Source: Curtobacterium sp. MCSS17_015
GTDB taxonomy: Bacteria; Actinomycetota; Actinomycetes; Actinomycetales; Microbacteriaceae
Direction: 5' to 3'
Assembly (NCBI RefSeq): GCF_003234265.2
Contig: NZ_CP126256.1
Location: 186,001 to 250,000 of the forward strand
Length of the DNA stretch: 64,000 bases
Shown here in pieces: positions 49,014-57,613 of this stretch; the first letter of the stretch is position 1; every line of letters begins with the position of its first letter. A program made the translations under genes and the position numbers. The notes under the pieces were generated by a model. That model made no database searches, was not told where the DNA came from, and was given only the letters and a program-made list of their open reading frames with translations.

Positions 49014-50012
49014 GTGCCCCGTGTGACCCTCGCTGACGTCGCTCGCCACGCGGGGGTCTCGAGAGCCGCCGCCTCCCTCGTGGTCCGAGACGAGGGAAGG
49101 CTCAGCGAGGCGACCCGCAATCGTGTTCGCGCCTCCATGCACGAGTTGGGATACGTCTACCATCGCGGTGCGGCATCCCTGAGGATGCAGAACACCTCTA
49201 CCTTCGGGCTGATCGTGACGGACCTCACTAATCCGTTCTTCGCCGAGATGACCGTCGGGTTCGAGGAACGTCTCGAGCGCGACGACCTCCTCGCGTTCGT
49301 CACGAACACCTTCGACCGACCCGGCCGGCAGGAGGCTTTGGTCCGCAGCATGATTGAACGGGGCGTCGACGCGCTCGTGGTCGTTCCCGTGCAGACCGAG
49401 GCGGGTACTGCGACGATCGATGCAGGAGGCCTACCAGTCCTCGCAGTGACCCGTCGTCCGGAGGATGGAATTGCGTATCTGGGGCCCGACGACCGAGTCG
49501 GCGGTCACCTCGCAGCGCGTCACCTCATCGACCACGGGCATCGACGTTTGGTCTACCTCGGGGGACCGCGCCACGGTTCCGCCCGCAAGGAGCGGATCGC
49601 TGCCGTCAGAGAGGAACTGGCGGCAGCGGGAGGAACTCTCGTCGCAGACCTCGACGGGCGGACCTCTCTCGGAACGGGGCGGGACGCTGGCCGGGTCCTC
49701 CTCGATAGCGGCGTCAGCTTCGACGCGGTCATCTGTCACAGCGACGAGATCGCGTTCGGGTTCGCGGCAGCGCTCCGCACGGCTGGTCGAGCGCCGGCGA
49801 GCGTGCCCATGGTTGGGTTCGATGGACTCGCGGCCGGCGCCGTCATGGACCCACCGCTGACCAGCGTCTCCGTCGGCCCGGGACGGCTCGGCGCGTACGC
49901 GGTCGACGTGCTCACAGGGCTCCGAGCGGGAGCCGAGCCGACGACCGAACTCCTGACGCCTCAGCTTCTCGTCCGCTCGTCCTGCGGATGCGCGGACGAC
50001 CAGGATCCCTGA
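49014..50012 (+). CDS. LacI family transcriptional regulator
   Basis: A 332-residue LacI/GalR regulator. The N-terminal HTH and hinge are VTLADVARHAGVSRAAASLVV and ELGYVYHRGAASL. The sugar-binding-protein fold follows, including TDLTNPFFAEMT and the VPMVGFDGLAAG segment. The tail ends SCGCADDQ. TACGAT (49002-49007) ends 6 bases before the GTG, a leaderless start that overrules an upstream in-frame ATG at 48963. It probably controls the sulfatase operon that follows, through the 29-base inverted repeat at 50068. Confidence 0.92.
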   Translation: MPRVTLADVARHAGVSRAAASLVVRDEGRLSEATRNRVRASMHELGYVYHRGAASLRMQNTSTFGLIVTDLTNPFFAEMTVGFEERLERDDLLAFVTNTFDRPGRQEALVRSMIERGVDALVVVPVQTEAGTATIDAGGLPVLAVTRRPEDGIAYLGPDDRVGGHLAARHLIDHGHRRLVYLGGPRHGSARKERIAAVREELAAAGGTLVADLDGRTSLGTGRDAGRVLLDSGVSFDAVICHSDEIAFGFAAALRTAGRAPASVPMVGFDGLAAGAVMDPPLTSVSVGPGRLGAYAVDVLTGLRAGAEPTTELLTPQLLVRSSCGCADDQDP

Positions 50013-50059
50013 TCCGAGACACCCGCACGGCAGCGGTAGCGGTCCCCCTCCAACGAGAG

Positions 50060-50096
50060 TAGGGTCTGCTGGATCGATCTAGTAGATCGATCCAGC
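50060..50096 (+). promoter_or_regulatory. LacI-type operator with possible -10 before the sulfatase gene
   Basis: A perfect 13-base inverted repeat, GCTGGATCGATCT-AGT-AGATCGATCCAGC (50068-50096). Each arm contains the self-complementary word GATCGATC with a central CG, the pattern of LacI-family half-operators, so two dimers or one tetramer could bind. TAGGGT (50060-50065) just upstream is a plausible -10, so a bound repressor would sit at the transcription start. Confidence 0.65.
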
Positions 50097-50128
50097 AAAT
50101 CGTCAGCGTCGCCGAAAGGACATCATCC

Positions 50129-51490
50129 GTGGCCGCAGTCCAAGGAACCCGCCCAGACATCGTGCTCGTGCACGGGCACGACCTCGGCCGGTGGCTCACC
50201 GTCTACGGCATGCCCTCGGTGCCGAGCACCGAGATCCAGGCGTTCGCTGACCGCAGTGTCGTCTTCGACAACGCTCACGCGGCAGCACCACTGTGTTCGC
50301 CGGCCCGCGCATCGCTCTTCACGGGCCTCGCGCCGCATCGACATGGCGTCCAAGGCCTCGCGCACCACCAGTGGCGGTACCGCCACAACGTCCTCACGGC
50401 TCCGGAACGCCTCCGCCCGCTCGGTTACCGGTCCACACTGATCGGCCTGCAGCATGAGAACGCCGACCCGTCCGTGCTCGGTTTCGACGAGGTCGGCGGC
50501 GTCGGGTTCCTGCCCCGAGCGCACCAGGTAGTCGACGCCACATCGGCGTGGCTCGAGGACCTCGCACCGCGGGCCGAACGTGAACCGCTGTTCCTGACGG
50601 TCGGCGTGTGGGAGGTGCACCGCCCGTGGCCGGCCGAGGACTACACGCCCGCCGATCCCGCGGCGGTGGACGTGCCGGACTACCTCCCGGACAACGCCGA
50701 CACCCGCGAGGACATCGCCGCGTTCCACGGCTCGATCGCGCAGTTCGACGACGCCATGGGTACGCTGTTCCGCCGCATCGACGAGGTGCTCGACCCGGCG
50801 ACGACCCTGGTCGTGTTCACCACGGACCACGGGGCGGCGTTCCCCCGCGCGAAGAGCACGCTCTACGACGCCGGTACCGGGGTCTCGTTCATCGTGCGCC
50901 CCCCGACGGCGTGGAACGTCGCTCCGGGGCGGCGCGAGCAACTCGTCAGCCACCTCGACATCGTCCCGACGCTCCTCGAACTCGCCGGCGGCGACCTCGA
51001 CGCCGGACTCGAGGGGCAGAGCCTCATCCCGGTACTCGCTGACGGCGTGCCGGACGAAGACCGTGCAGTCGTGACGGTCAAGAGCCACCACGACGCGTAC
51101 GACCCGATACGCGCCGTCCGCTCCCGCGACTTCGCGTACATCCGCAACTTCACCGATGGCCCGAAGCTGACCCTGTCGCTCGACCTCGAGAACAGCCCCA
51201 CCAGGCGAGGGATGGGCGACGCGCACCTCGAACCCCGCCCTCGCGAGGAACTCTACGACCGCCGCGTCGACCCAGACGAACTCACCAACGTGGCGGCGCA
51301 GCCCGAGTACGCGCCCGTGCTCAGGACCTTCGCCACCACCCTCGACCGCTGGATGGACGACACACACGACCCGGTCCGACGCGGCGAGGTCGAACTCCCC
51401 GCTCACCGTGACCGTGAGGTCGACGCGCTTCCGGCCGTCCCCACCGTGTCAGCACCGCATCCCACCATCACCCAGACCGAGACGAACTGA
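50129..51490 (+). CDS. Type I sulfatase (formylglycine-dependent, N-sulfoglucosamine-sulfohydrolase-like)
   Basis: A 453-residue sulfatase. Cys56 in the signature CSPARASLFTG is the residue converted to formylglycine. The metal-binding start reads VLVHGHDLGRWL, the SHDLG-like form of heparan-N-sulfatase relatives, with TTDHGAAF later. No signal peptide is present, so it works in the cytosol. AAAGGA lies 7 bases before the GTG. The maturase that could activate it is encoded at 53097, and a sugar-porter MFS lies between them, so the substrate is probably a small imported sulfated sugar or ester. Confidence 0.92.
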   Translation: MAAVQGTRPDIVLVHGHDLGRWLTVYGMPSVPSTEIQAFADRSVVFDNAHAAAPLCSPARASLFTGLAPHRHGVQGLAHHQWRYRHNVLTAPERLRPLGYRSTLIGLQHENADPSVLGFDEVGGVGFLPRAHQVVDATSAWLEDLAPRAEREPLFLTVGVWEVHRPWPAEDYTPADPAAVDVPDYLPDNADTREDIAAFHGSIAQFDDAMGTLFRRIDEVLDPATTLVVFTTDHGAAFPRAKSTLYDAGTGVSFIVRPPTAWNVAPGRREQLVSHLDIVPTLLELAGGDLDAGLEGQSLIPVLADGVPDEDRAVVTVKSHHDAYDPIRAVRSRDFAYIRNFTDGPKLTLSLDLENSPTRRGMGDAHLEPRPREELYDRRVDPDELTNVAAQPEYAPVLRTFATTLDRWMDDTHDPVRRGEVELPAHRDREVDALPAVPTVSAPHPTITQTETN

Positions 51491-51500
51491 GGACCATCAC

Positions 51501-52862
51501 GTGACCACCATGTCTGCGACGAAGCAGCGCACGCCCTGGCTCATCTACGCCTTCGGCGCCCTGGCCGAACTGCTCTTCGGCTACGACACCGGCATCATCG
51601 GCGTCGCCATGCTCTCCATCCACGGTGAGTTCGACCTCACCCCGGCGGAGCAGGGCTTCGTCGTGAGCTCCCTGCTGCTCGGCGCCGCCATCGGCGTCGG
51701 GACCGCTGGACGGCTCGCCGACCGCCTCGGACGGAAGCCGGTGATCCTCATCACCGGCATCGTCTTCGCCGTCGGCGGCCTCGTCGCAGCGCTCGCTCCG
51801 AGCGTCGTGGTCCTGGTCATCGCACGCCTCGTGATGGGTCTCGGCGTCGGCGCATCCGCCGTCGTGGTGTCCGTGTACCTCGTCGAGGTAGCGCCCACAC
51901 GGCACCGCGGGAAGATCGGCTCGCTCGGCCAGCTCGCCGTCGTCACCGGTGTTCTCGTCGCCTACCTCGTCGGCTACGGCCTCCAGCCCTCCGGCGATTG
52001 GCGGCTCATGCTCGGCCTCTCGATCGCACCGGCACTCATTCTCGTGGTCGGGCTCGCCCTGATGCCCGAGACGCCGCGTTGGCTCGTCGCTCACGGACGA
52101 TCCGATGACGCGCGTTCCTCGCTCGGCCGCCTCGGGCGCCCGGACACGGCGAGCATCGAGGTCGCCGACCTCGAGCGTGCGCACGCCGCAGACGCTCGCT
52201 CGGGTCTCAGTACCGGCGAGGTGATCCGACGTATGTTCGCGCCGGCGGTTCGATCTCGGACCTGGGCTGCGATCGGGCTCGCTGTCCTCGTGCAGTTCGT
52301 CGGGACCAATTCGATCCTCTACTTCGCCCCGACCACGCTCGTGCACGCAGGATTCGGCGAGACCGCAGCCGTGACCGCCAACCTCTCCGTCGGTGTCGCG
52401 AACGTCCTCTTCACGCTCCTCGGCATGACGCTGGTCGACCGGATTCCCCGTCGGCGACTCCTCACCATCGGCACCATCGGCATGATCGCCGCGATGGGAG
52501 CCCTGTCGATCTACACCACCGTCGAACCGGACCCGTCGCCGACCGGCGCCTGGGTGACCCTCGTCAGCATGATCGTGTTCCTGTCCGCGTTCGCCCTGTC
52601 CTGGGGTGTGTGCGTGCGCGTGGTCATCTCCGAGCTGTTCCCGTCCGCGATCCGAGGAACCGCCGCCGGCCTGGTCCTGGTGCTGAACTGGCTCGCCAAC
52701 TTCGTCGTCGGGCAGACCTTCCCGTCGCTCCTCGCGTTCAGTGGGGCTCTCAGCTTCGCGATCTTCGCCGTCGTCGGCGTCCTCGCGCTGGTGTTCATCG
52801 GAAAGATGCTCCCCGAGACCGGCGACGGCCGCAGCCTTGAAGAGGTCGACGAACGAGCATGA
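51501..52862 (+). CDS. MFS transporter, sugar porter family
   Basis: A 453-residue 12-helix carrier of the sugar porter family. Diagnostic motifs: GYDTGIIGVAML near the first helix, GRLADRLGRKPV (loop 2-3), VEVAPTRHRGKIGSLGQL, PETPRWLVAHGR at the central loop and the SELFPSAIRGTAAG loop before helix 11. GAGGA lies 7 bases before the GTG at 51501. It starts 10 bases after the sulfatase stop, so they share a message. It is likely to import the sulfated substrate or its desulfated product; the substrate itself is unknown. Confidence 0.92.
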   Translation: MTTMSATKQRTPWLIYAFGALAELLFGYDTGIIGVAMLSIHGEFDLTPAEQGFVVSSLLLGAAIGVGTAGRLADRLGRKPVILITGIVFAVGGLVAALAPSVVVLVIARLVMGLGVGASAVVVSVYLVEVAPTRHRGKIGSLGQLAVVTGVLVAYLVGYGLQPSGDWRLMLGLSIAPALILVVGLALMPETPRWLVAHGRSDDARSSLGRLGRPDTASIEVADLERAHAADARSGLSTGEVIRRMFAPAVRSRTWAAIGLAVLVQFVGTNSILYFAPTTLVHAGFGETAAVTANLSVGVANVLFTLLGMTLVDRIPRRRLLTIGTIGMIAAMGALSIYTTVEPDPSPTGAWVTLVSMIVFLSAFALSWGVCVRVVISELFPSAIRGTAAGLVLVLNWLANFVVGQTFPSLLAFSGALSFAIFAVVGVLALVFIGKMLPETGDGRSLEEVDERA

Positions 52863-52868
52863 CGCGGC

Positions 52869-52899
52869 GGTGGCCGAGGGATTCAAGCTCTCGGCCACC
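52869..52899 (+). terminator. Hairpin after the MFS gene
   Basis: A perfect 10-base stem GGTGGCCGAG / CTCGGCCACC (52869-52878 and 52890-52899) with an 11-base loop, 7 bases past the MFS stop. It splits the sulfatase-MFS unit from the maturase gene, 200 bases downstream, and may be a partial terminator. Confidence 0.6.
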
Positions 52900-53096
52900 C
52901 CGTCATGCCCCGCCTGGTCGAACCACGGACCCTGCACGAGCACCACGGTCACGACTGATGGGCGCCGCCCGGACGGGACGTTCGCGTCCAGTATCCCCAC
53001 GCCCACGCCGATGCGTCGGATCGCTGCTCTTTGCGGTCTTGCACCGCGGGATGGGCCTGAGTACTAGTGCCGTCGACCAGAACGGAGAATGAGACC

Positions 53097-54149
53097 GTGA
53101 CCGAGAACTCAGCGGACCGCGCACACGACTGCTGCGCACCTACCGACCGCTCGGCATTGCTGACCGGTTCCCGGCTGCCCCTTGTCGCGATGGACACGGC
53201 CGGAACCCAGGACAGCACCATCCGTCACACGATCCGTCGGGCTTCCATACCTGCGCAGACGTTCCTGATGGGTGACGGGCAGGGCGATGGGAAGTGGGGC
53301 GATGGTGAAACCCCGGTGCATCCGGTGACGGTGTCCGCGTTCGACGTCGACACCACGAGTGTCACCAACGACGACTTCGCCCGTTTCATCGACGCCACCG
53401 GGTACCGCACCGAGGCTGAGACGTTCGGCTACTCGGCCGTGTTCCACCTCGCTCTCGACGCCGACGATGCGGACATCCTGGGACAGCCGCCCCAGACGCC
53501 GTGGTGGTTCGGAGTCCGCGGTGCGGACTGGCGTCACCCGGGCGGTCCACGCTCCTGCATCGACGGGCTGGGCGACCACCCGGTGGTGCATGTCTCGTGG
53601 AACGACGCTCAGGCGTATTGCGACTGGGCAGGTCGGGCGCTGCCGACGGAAGCGCAGTGGGAGGCCGCGTCGCGCGGCGGTCTCGACCAGGCCCGGTACC
53701 CGTGGGGCGACGACCTCGGCGCCGCTGACGGCGACGGGCGGGACTGGCGGGTGAATATCTTCCAGGGCTCGTTCCCGACCTCGAACACGCTGGACGACGG
53801 GTTCCTGACGACGGCGCCGGTACGGACGTACGAGCCGAACGGCTACGGGCTGTGGCAAACGGTCGGAAACGTGTGGGAGTGGTGTGCCGACGCCTTCGAC
53901 GTCGGCACCTACGCCCGCGACGCTGCATCCGGAACGGCGTCCGACCCTGCCGGACCTGGTGCCGTCCGCCCAGATGCGCCGCGGGTGATGCGCGGCGGCT
54001 CGTACCTGTGCCATGACTCGTACTGCAACCGCTACCGCAACGCCGCTCGTTCACAGAACACGCCGGACTCATCGATGGGGAACGCCGGCTTCCGCACCGT
54101 CTCCCGCGGGATGAACGACGGGGCGGCTCGGCTGGAAGGCATGGCGTGA
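53097..54149 (+). CDS. Formylglycine-generating enzyme (sulfatase-modifying factor)
   Basis: A 350-residue aerobic FGE that oxidises the sulfatase CxPxR cysteine to formylglycine. The C-type-lectin-like FGE-sulfatase domain covers about 47-338. The copper/active-site pair is Cys305 and Cys310 in GGSYLCHDSYCNRYRNAAR, equivalent to human Cys336/Cys341, so this is a true FGE and not a cysteine-less homologue. The N-terminal DCCAP segment is also typical of actinobacterial FGE. GGAG lies 9 bases before the GTG at 53097. Its stop overlaps the DUF202 start. Confidence 0.94.
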   Translation: MTENSADRAHDCCAPTDRSALLTGSRLPLVAMDTAGTQDSTIRHTIRRASIPAQTFLMGDGQGDGKWGDGETPVHPVTVSAFDVDTTSVTNDDFARFIDATGYRTEAETFGYSAVFHLALDADDADILGQPPQTPWWFGVRGADWRHPGGPRSCIDGLGDHPVVHVSWNDAQAYCDWAGRALPTEAQWEAASRGGLDQARYPWGDDLGAADGDGRDWRVNIFQGSFPTSNTLDDGFLTTAPVRTYEPNGYGLWQTVGNVWEWCADAFDVGTYARDAASGTASDPAGPGAVRPDAPRVMRGGSYLCHDSYCNRYRNAARSQNTPDSSMGNAGFRTVSRGMNDGAARLEGMA

Positions 54150-54532
54150 GCATTGAGGATCTGTCCCCGGTAAAGGACCGACGGTTCCCACGCGGGGTGT
54201 ACCGACACGGGGCGGAGCCGGATGCCCGGTTCAGTCTCGCGAACGAGCGGACCTTCCTCGCGTGGATCCGCACCGCGCTCGCGCTGCTCGCCGGTGGAGT
54301 CGCGTTGGAGGCGCTCGGACTGAGCATTCAACCCGGTTTCCGGTTTGCAGCGTCCCTGCTGCTGATCGTCACCGGGATCCTCACCCCACTGCAGGCGTGG
54401 ATCGGATGGGTCCGGTCAGAGCGAGCCCTGCGCCAGGGCACATCGTTGCCGGCCGCAGCGCTCGCGCTGCCGATCGGGATCGCGGTGATCGTGGTCGGGG
54501 TGCTGATCTTCCTCGGTGTCGTGTTCCGGTGA
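54146..54532 (+). CDS. DUF202 (YidH-like) membrane protein
   Basis: A 128-residue protein. The DUF202 signature ARFSLANERTFLAWIRTALALLAGGVALE precedes three membrane helices (about 40-60, 65-85 and 105-126). It resembles E. coli YidH. The GTG overlaps the FGE stop (GTGA) and the TGA overlaps the next GTG, so it is tightly coupled to the maturase. The function is unknown. Confidence 0.88.
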   Translation: MSIEDLSPVKDRRFPRGVYRHGAEPDARFSLANERTFLAWIRTALALLAGGVALEALGLSIQPGFRFAASLLLIVTGILTPLQAWIGWVRSERALRQGTSLPAAALALPIGIAVIVVGVLIFLGVVFR

Positions 54533-54885
54533 CCGACTCGGGCCGGCAGGTCTTCGACCCTGGGCTGCAGCCGGAACGCACCGCCCTCGCGTGGCGGAGA
54601 ACCGGGTTGGCGATCACCGTCGCAGCCCTGGTCGCAGTGCGGATCCTGCCCGAGGTACTGGGCCCCTGGGCGATCGTGCCCGCTGGCCTCGGCCTCGCCG
54701 CCGCAGTTGCAGTCTTGATTGCCGCTCATCGACGACACCAGGCCGTTCACCGCACGCTCATCGACGCAGATACTGATCGCGTTTCCCTGCCGTCCGGCGC
54801 ACTACCTTTCGCCGTCACCGTTCTCGTCACGGGAGGCGGCATCGCAGCCGCGATCGTCGTCCTCATGACGCACCTCGAGCAGTAG
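54529..54885 (+). CDS. DUF202 (YidG-like) membrane protein
   Basis: A 118-residue second DUF202 protein with the DPGLQPERTALAWRRTGLAI signature and three membrane helices. It resembles E. coli YidG in size and layout. The GTG overlaps the previous stop (GTGA). It is the last gene of the sulfatase locus. The function is unknown. Confidence 0.86.
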   Translation: MTDSGRQVFDPGLQPERTALAWRRTGLAITVAALVAVRILPEVLGPWAIVPAGLGLAAAVAVLIAAHRRHQAVHRTLIDADTDRVSLPSGALPFAVTVLVTGGGIAAAIVVLMTHLEQ

Positions 54886-54984
54886 TCGGAGGAAGGGCCG
54901 GCAGGTAACCGTTGGCTTTAGCTGGTCCCTGCATCACCGCCGTGAGTCCGAGCGCCGCTAAACTCCGGTCCGCCTCGGAAAACT

Positions 54985-55120
54985 ATAGGTTTTTGAGACG
55001 CAGTCGTGAGACAGTTGGCGGCTCGAGCGAGTCCAGTGTTTCTGCGCGTCTGGATTGTCTCGAAAAGTCGTCTCGACGCGGTTGGTGCTTCAGCGGGTGG
55101 TCATAGGGTTTTCTGAGACA
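54985..55120. repeat. res-like recombination site of the adjacent serine recombinase
   Basis: Five copies of TGAGAC/GTCTC(G) lie in 130 bases: direct at 54994, 55007 and 55114, inverted at 55057 and 55070. Two copies follow a run of T (GGTTTTTGAGAC and GGTTTTCTGAGAC) and one mirrors it (GTCTCGAAAA). The spacing in pairs or singly, immediately before a resolvase gene, is that of resolvase binding sites. The region is also more AT-rich than its surroundings. Confidence 0.65.
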
Positions 55121-55125
55121 CTTGC

Positions 55126-55719
55126 ATGGTGAGACTGCTCGGGTATACGCGTATCAGCACTGGAGCACAGGACGCGACACTGCAAGTTGATGCGTTGGTC
55201 GCGGCGGGGGTGCAGGAGCGGGACATCTTCGCTGATGTCACTTCGGGCCGAAAGGAAGCTGCTGCTCGTCCTGGGATGGGCCGGCTGCTCGAGCACGCCG
55301 CTGCCGGCGACACGGTCGTGGTGTGGCGGGTTGATCGGCTCGGCCGATCGCTCGTCGACGTATTGAGCACGGTGGCGATGTTGGGGGAGCGGGGCATCGG
55401 TGTCCGGTCGGTGTCGGACGGGATCGACCCGGCGACGTCGACGGGTCGGCTGATGTTGAACCTAATGGCGACCCTGGCGGAGTACGAACGCGAGCTCATC
55501 GTCGAACGGGTCACCGCCGGCATCGCTGCAGCGCGGGAGTCAGGGACCCGGTTCGGGCGTCCGCCGTCGGATCCGAAGATCATCGCTCGGAAGCTCGCGA
55601 TCGTGAACGAAGCACGAGCCGCTGGCCACACTGCCGCGGATGCCGCGGAGTTGGTGGGGTGGTCGCGGGCGACCTTGTACCGGCATCAAGCGCAGGCTGC
55701 AGCGCCCGTAGACGAATAA
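55126..55719 (+). CDS. Serine recombinase (resolvase/invertase family)
   Basis: A 197-residue recombinase of resolvase size. The catalytic Ser11 lies in GYTRISTGAQD, the Arg cluster in WRVDRLGRSLVDV, and the long helix in LMATLAEYERELIVERVTAG. The C-terminal Hin-type HTH is HTAADAAELVGWSRATLYRH. It probably resolves or inverts DNA at the repeats just upstream. No transposase accompanies it, so it may be a leftover of a Tn3-like element or plasmid. Confidence 0.93.
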   Translation: MVRLLGYTRISTGAQDATLQVDALVAAGVQERDIFADVTSGRKEAAARPGMGRLLEHAAAGDTVVVWRVDRLGRSLVDVLSTVAMLGERGIGVRSVSDGIDPATSTGRLMLNLMATLAEYERELIVERVTAGIAAARESGTRFGRPPSDPKIIARKLAIVNEARAAGHTAADAAELVGWSRATLYRHQAQAAAPVDE

Positions 55720-56465
55720 CCAAGGTGTTCGCGGAAGCTACCCGACTGCATGGACCCTGGCGCCCCGAGAAAGGGTGACGTAATCTCGCCTTCGCTGCAC
55801 CGCGGGCCGCGGGAGCTCGACCCCCTGTTACCGGGCTGGCCTCGTCGAGAGGATCGTTTGGAGCTCGACGGCGTCGCAGCGCGAGGGTGCCTGCCCTAGA
55901 CCCGAACCAGTGGCAGGCGCCCTCGCCGCACAGGAGGCCCGATCGAGCTGCCTCCAGAGTCTTGCTGCGGCCAGGGCGGCCCACCCCATACTCACCCGAA
56001 GAGCAGTGGCACGGACCACCCTGGCCGGTCTTACGGGAGCGATTCGAAGTCGAGTCCCTGTCGGTTTGGTGCTCACCTGCATCTTGGTCGGTTCCCGATG
56101 TTGCTGCTGCTGCAACGGGTCTAGACGCTTGCGCACATCTGTTGCAGAGGAGCGCGATACCACTCCAGAGCAACACGGCATGGGCGCCTGAGCACTGTCG
56201 CACTGGGGTATACCCCAAAACAACACCGAGGCCTGAACTTGAAGGTGATAGAGGCGAACAAATCGGAGCAGGCGGGCAAGCCGATGACTGACGCGTGCAT
56301 CAGTCGGAAATCCCGCCCTTCGGACTAGACACTCGCCGCTCCGTGTCATCGGTGGCAGCGTTGGGCTGTTACCGGCGGGTAGGAGCGGGGATCAGCCTGG
56401 CGCACTGCTCGTCACTCATGAGTCGGAGCTGGCCGAACCGATCAGTTGGGTGTAAAACTGGTGGC
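55720..56465. other. Gene-poor region between recombinase and toxin-antitoxin pair
   Basis: 746 bases with several short open frames on both strands but none with convincing start signals, domain motifs or the third-position bias of neighbours. It contains a 12-base palindrome GGGGTATACCCC (56205-56216). It could be decayed mobile-element DNA; no terminal repeats or transposase fragments were recognised. Confidence 0.5.
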
Positions 56466-56843
56466 ATGACGGTTGCAGCGGAGGTTCAGCACGGGCGGGT
56501 GACTCGGCTCGACATCCATGAGCTCGTTCGCGAGCTCAATGGTGCTCTCGGACCGACGCTGGTAGCTGCGGCCACCGGAAGCAAGGACCGGAAGCTCCCG
56601 ATCAAGTGGGGCAAGGACGATGGCCCACGTCCCGGCGCTGACTTCGAGCGCCGTCTCCGCCTGATGTCTCGAACGTGGAGCGTCGTCGCCGAACACGAGG
56701 GTGCACACGTCGCCCGCGCGTGGTTCATCGGCGCGAACCCTTTCCTCGGAGAGCGCACCCCGCTCACTGCGATCCGCGATGACGACGCCGCTCAACTCGG
56801 CCGCGCCGCCCAGTCCTTCATCGACGGCACTGTCGACGCGTGA
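56466..56843 (+). CDS. Xre/MbcA/ParS family antitoxin
   Basis: A 125-residue protein. The N-terminal half is a degenerate Xre-like DNA-binding region (LVRELNGALGPTLVAAATGSKDRKLPIKW). The C-terminal half is the toxin-binding domain of DUF2384/MbcA antitoxins (VARAWFIGANPFLGERTPLTAI). A TAAAAC hexamer lies 7 bases before the ATG, so it may be leaderless. The stop overlaps the GTG of the RES toxin gene, the usual antitoxin-first order. Confidence 0.85.
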   Translation: MTVAAEVQHGRVTRLDIHELVRELNGALGPTLVAAATGSKDRKLPIKWGKDDGPRPGADFERRLRLMSRTWSVVAEHEGAHVARAWFIGANPFLGERTPLTAIRDDDAAQLGRAAQSFIDGTVDA

Positions 56844-57613
56844 GCGTCCGCGCTCCCCGGACCTGCACCACCACAGGCTTGCGCCTCCTCCCATCAGCTG
56901 GCGACATCGGGTATCGAATCGCGAAGAACACCTACGCCCCCATCTCCGCGCCAACCCGACGGGACGCCGGATCACACCAAACGGAACGCTCCAGTTGGGG
57001 CCGGTACGACTCCGTTGACACCGCAACCCTCTACACAGCTGACTCCCGATCGGGCGCGTTCGCGGAGGTCCTCGCGGGATTCAAGCTGCCGCTTGGGACC
57101 GGCAGCGCCCTCGAAACCGACGCGGCAGCCCTTGGTTTGACGCTCGAGGAGTTCCTTGCGGACGTTGCCGCGGACTGGGAGGAACGCGCCTTCATGCAGA
57201 CCGGCACCCTGCCCCGGTCATGGCGCGACGACCGCACGACACTGGTGATTGAGCACCCGGCGGAGGGGTGGCTTGTCGATATTGAGCACCCGGACTCAAT
57301 CAGTGCGCTGGAGTCGAGCCTTCGAACGCACCTCCTGGTGGGCGGCTACGCGGCGTTCACCACCGCCGCGCTTCGCGGAGACGACCGCGCGCTCACCACC
57401 GCAGTTGCCGACATCGTGCATGACGCACGCCTCGACGACGGCTCACGTCCGCTCGGCATCCACTTCGGTAGCAAGCACGGCGGATCCTGGTGCCGCGCGC
57501 TGTGGCTCGACCGAACCGACAGCCACCTCACGGTCACCAGCAGTGAGGCGATCACGCTCGAGGATCCCGACTTCCGAACCGTCACCCGCCGCTTCGGCAT
57601 CCGCGCCTTCTAG
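56840..57613 (+). CDS. RES domain toxin (NAD+-degrading)
   Basis: A 257-residue RES protein. Candidate RES residues are Arg26 in GYRIAKN, Tyr65 in TATLYTADS and Glu76 in SGAFAEVLAGF, with a later GSWCRALWL segment. RES toxins such as MbcT of Mycobacterium and Res of Pseudomonas deplete NAD+ by hydrolysis or phosphorolysis. The GTG overlaps the antitoxin stop. The C-terminal half is longer than in the shortest RES toxins (about 160-230 residues). Confidence 0.85.
   Translation: MSVRAPRTCTTTGLRLLPSAGDIGYRIAKNTYAPISAPTRRDAGSHQTERSSWGRYDSVDTATLYTADSRSGAFAEVLAGFKLPLGTGSALETDAAALGLTLEEFLADVAADWEERAFMQTGTLPRSWRDDRTTLVIEHPAEGWLVDIEHPDSISALESSLRTHLLVGGYAAFTTAALRGDDRALTTAVADIVHDARLDDGSRPLGIHFGSKHGGSWCRALWLDRTDSHLTVTSSEAITLEDPDFRTVTRRFGIRAF

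Noticed and set aside
56205-56216. Palindrome GGGGTATACCCC as an operator or attachment site
   Set aside because: No gene start or repeat partner is near; a 12-base palindrome alone is not enough.
55828-56349. Overlapping open frames of 90-170 codons on both strands between recombinase and antitoxin
   Set aside because: No start signals, domains or codon bias; none outweighs its competitor on the other strand.
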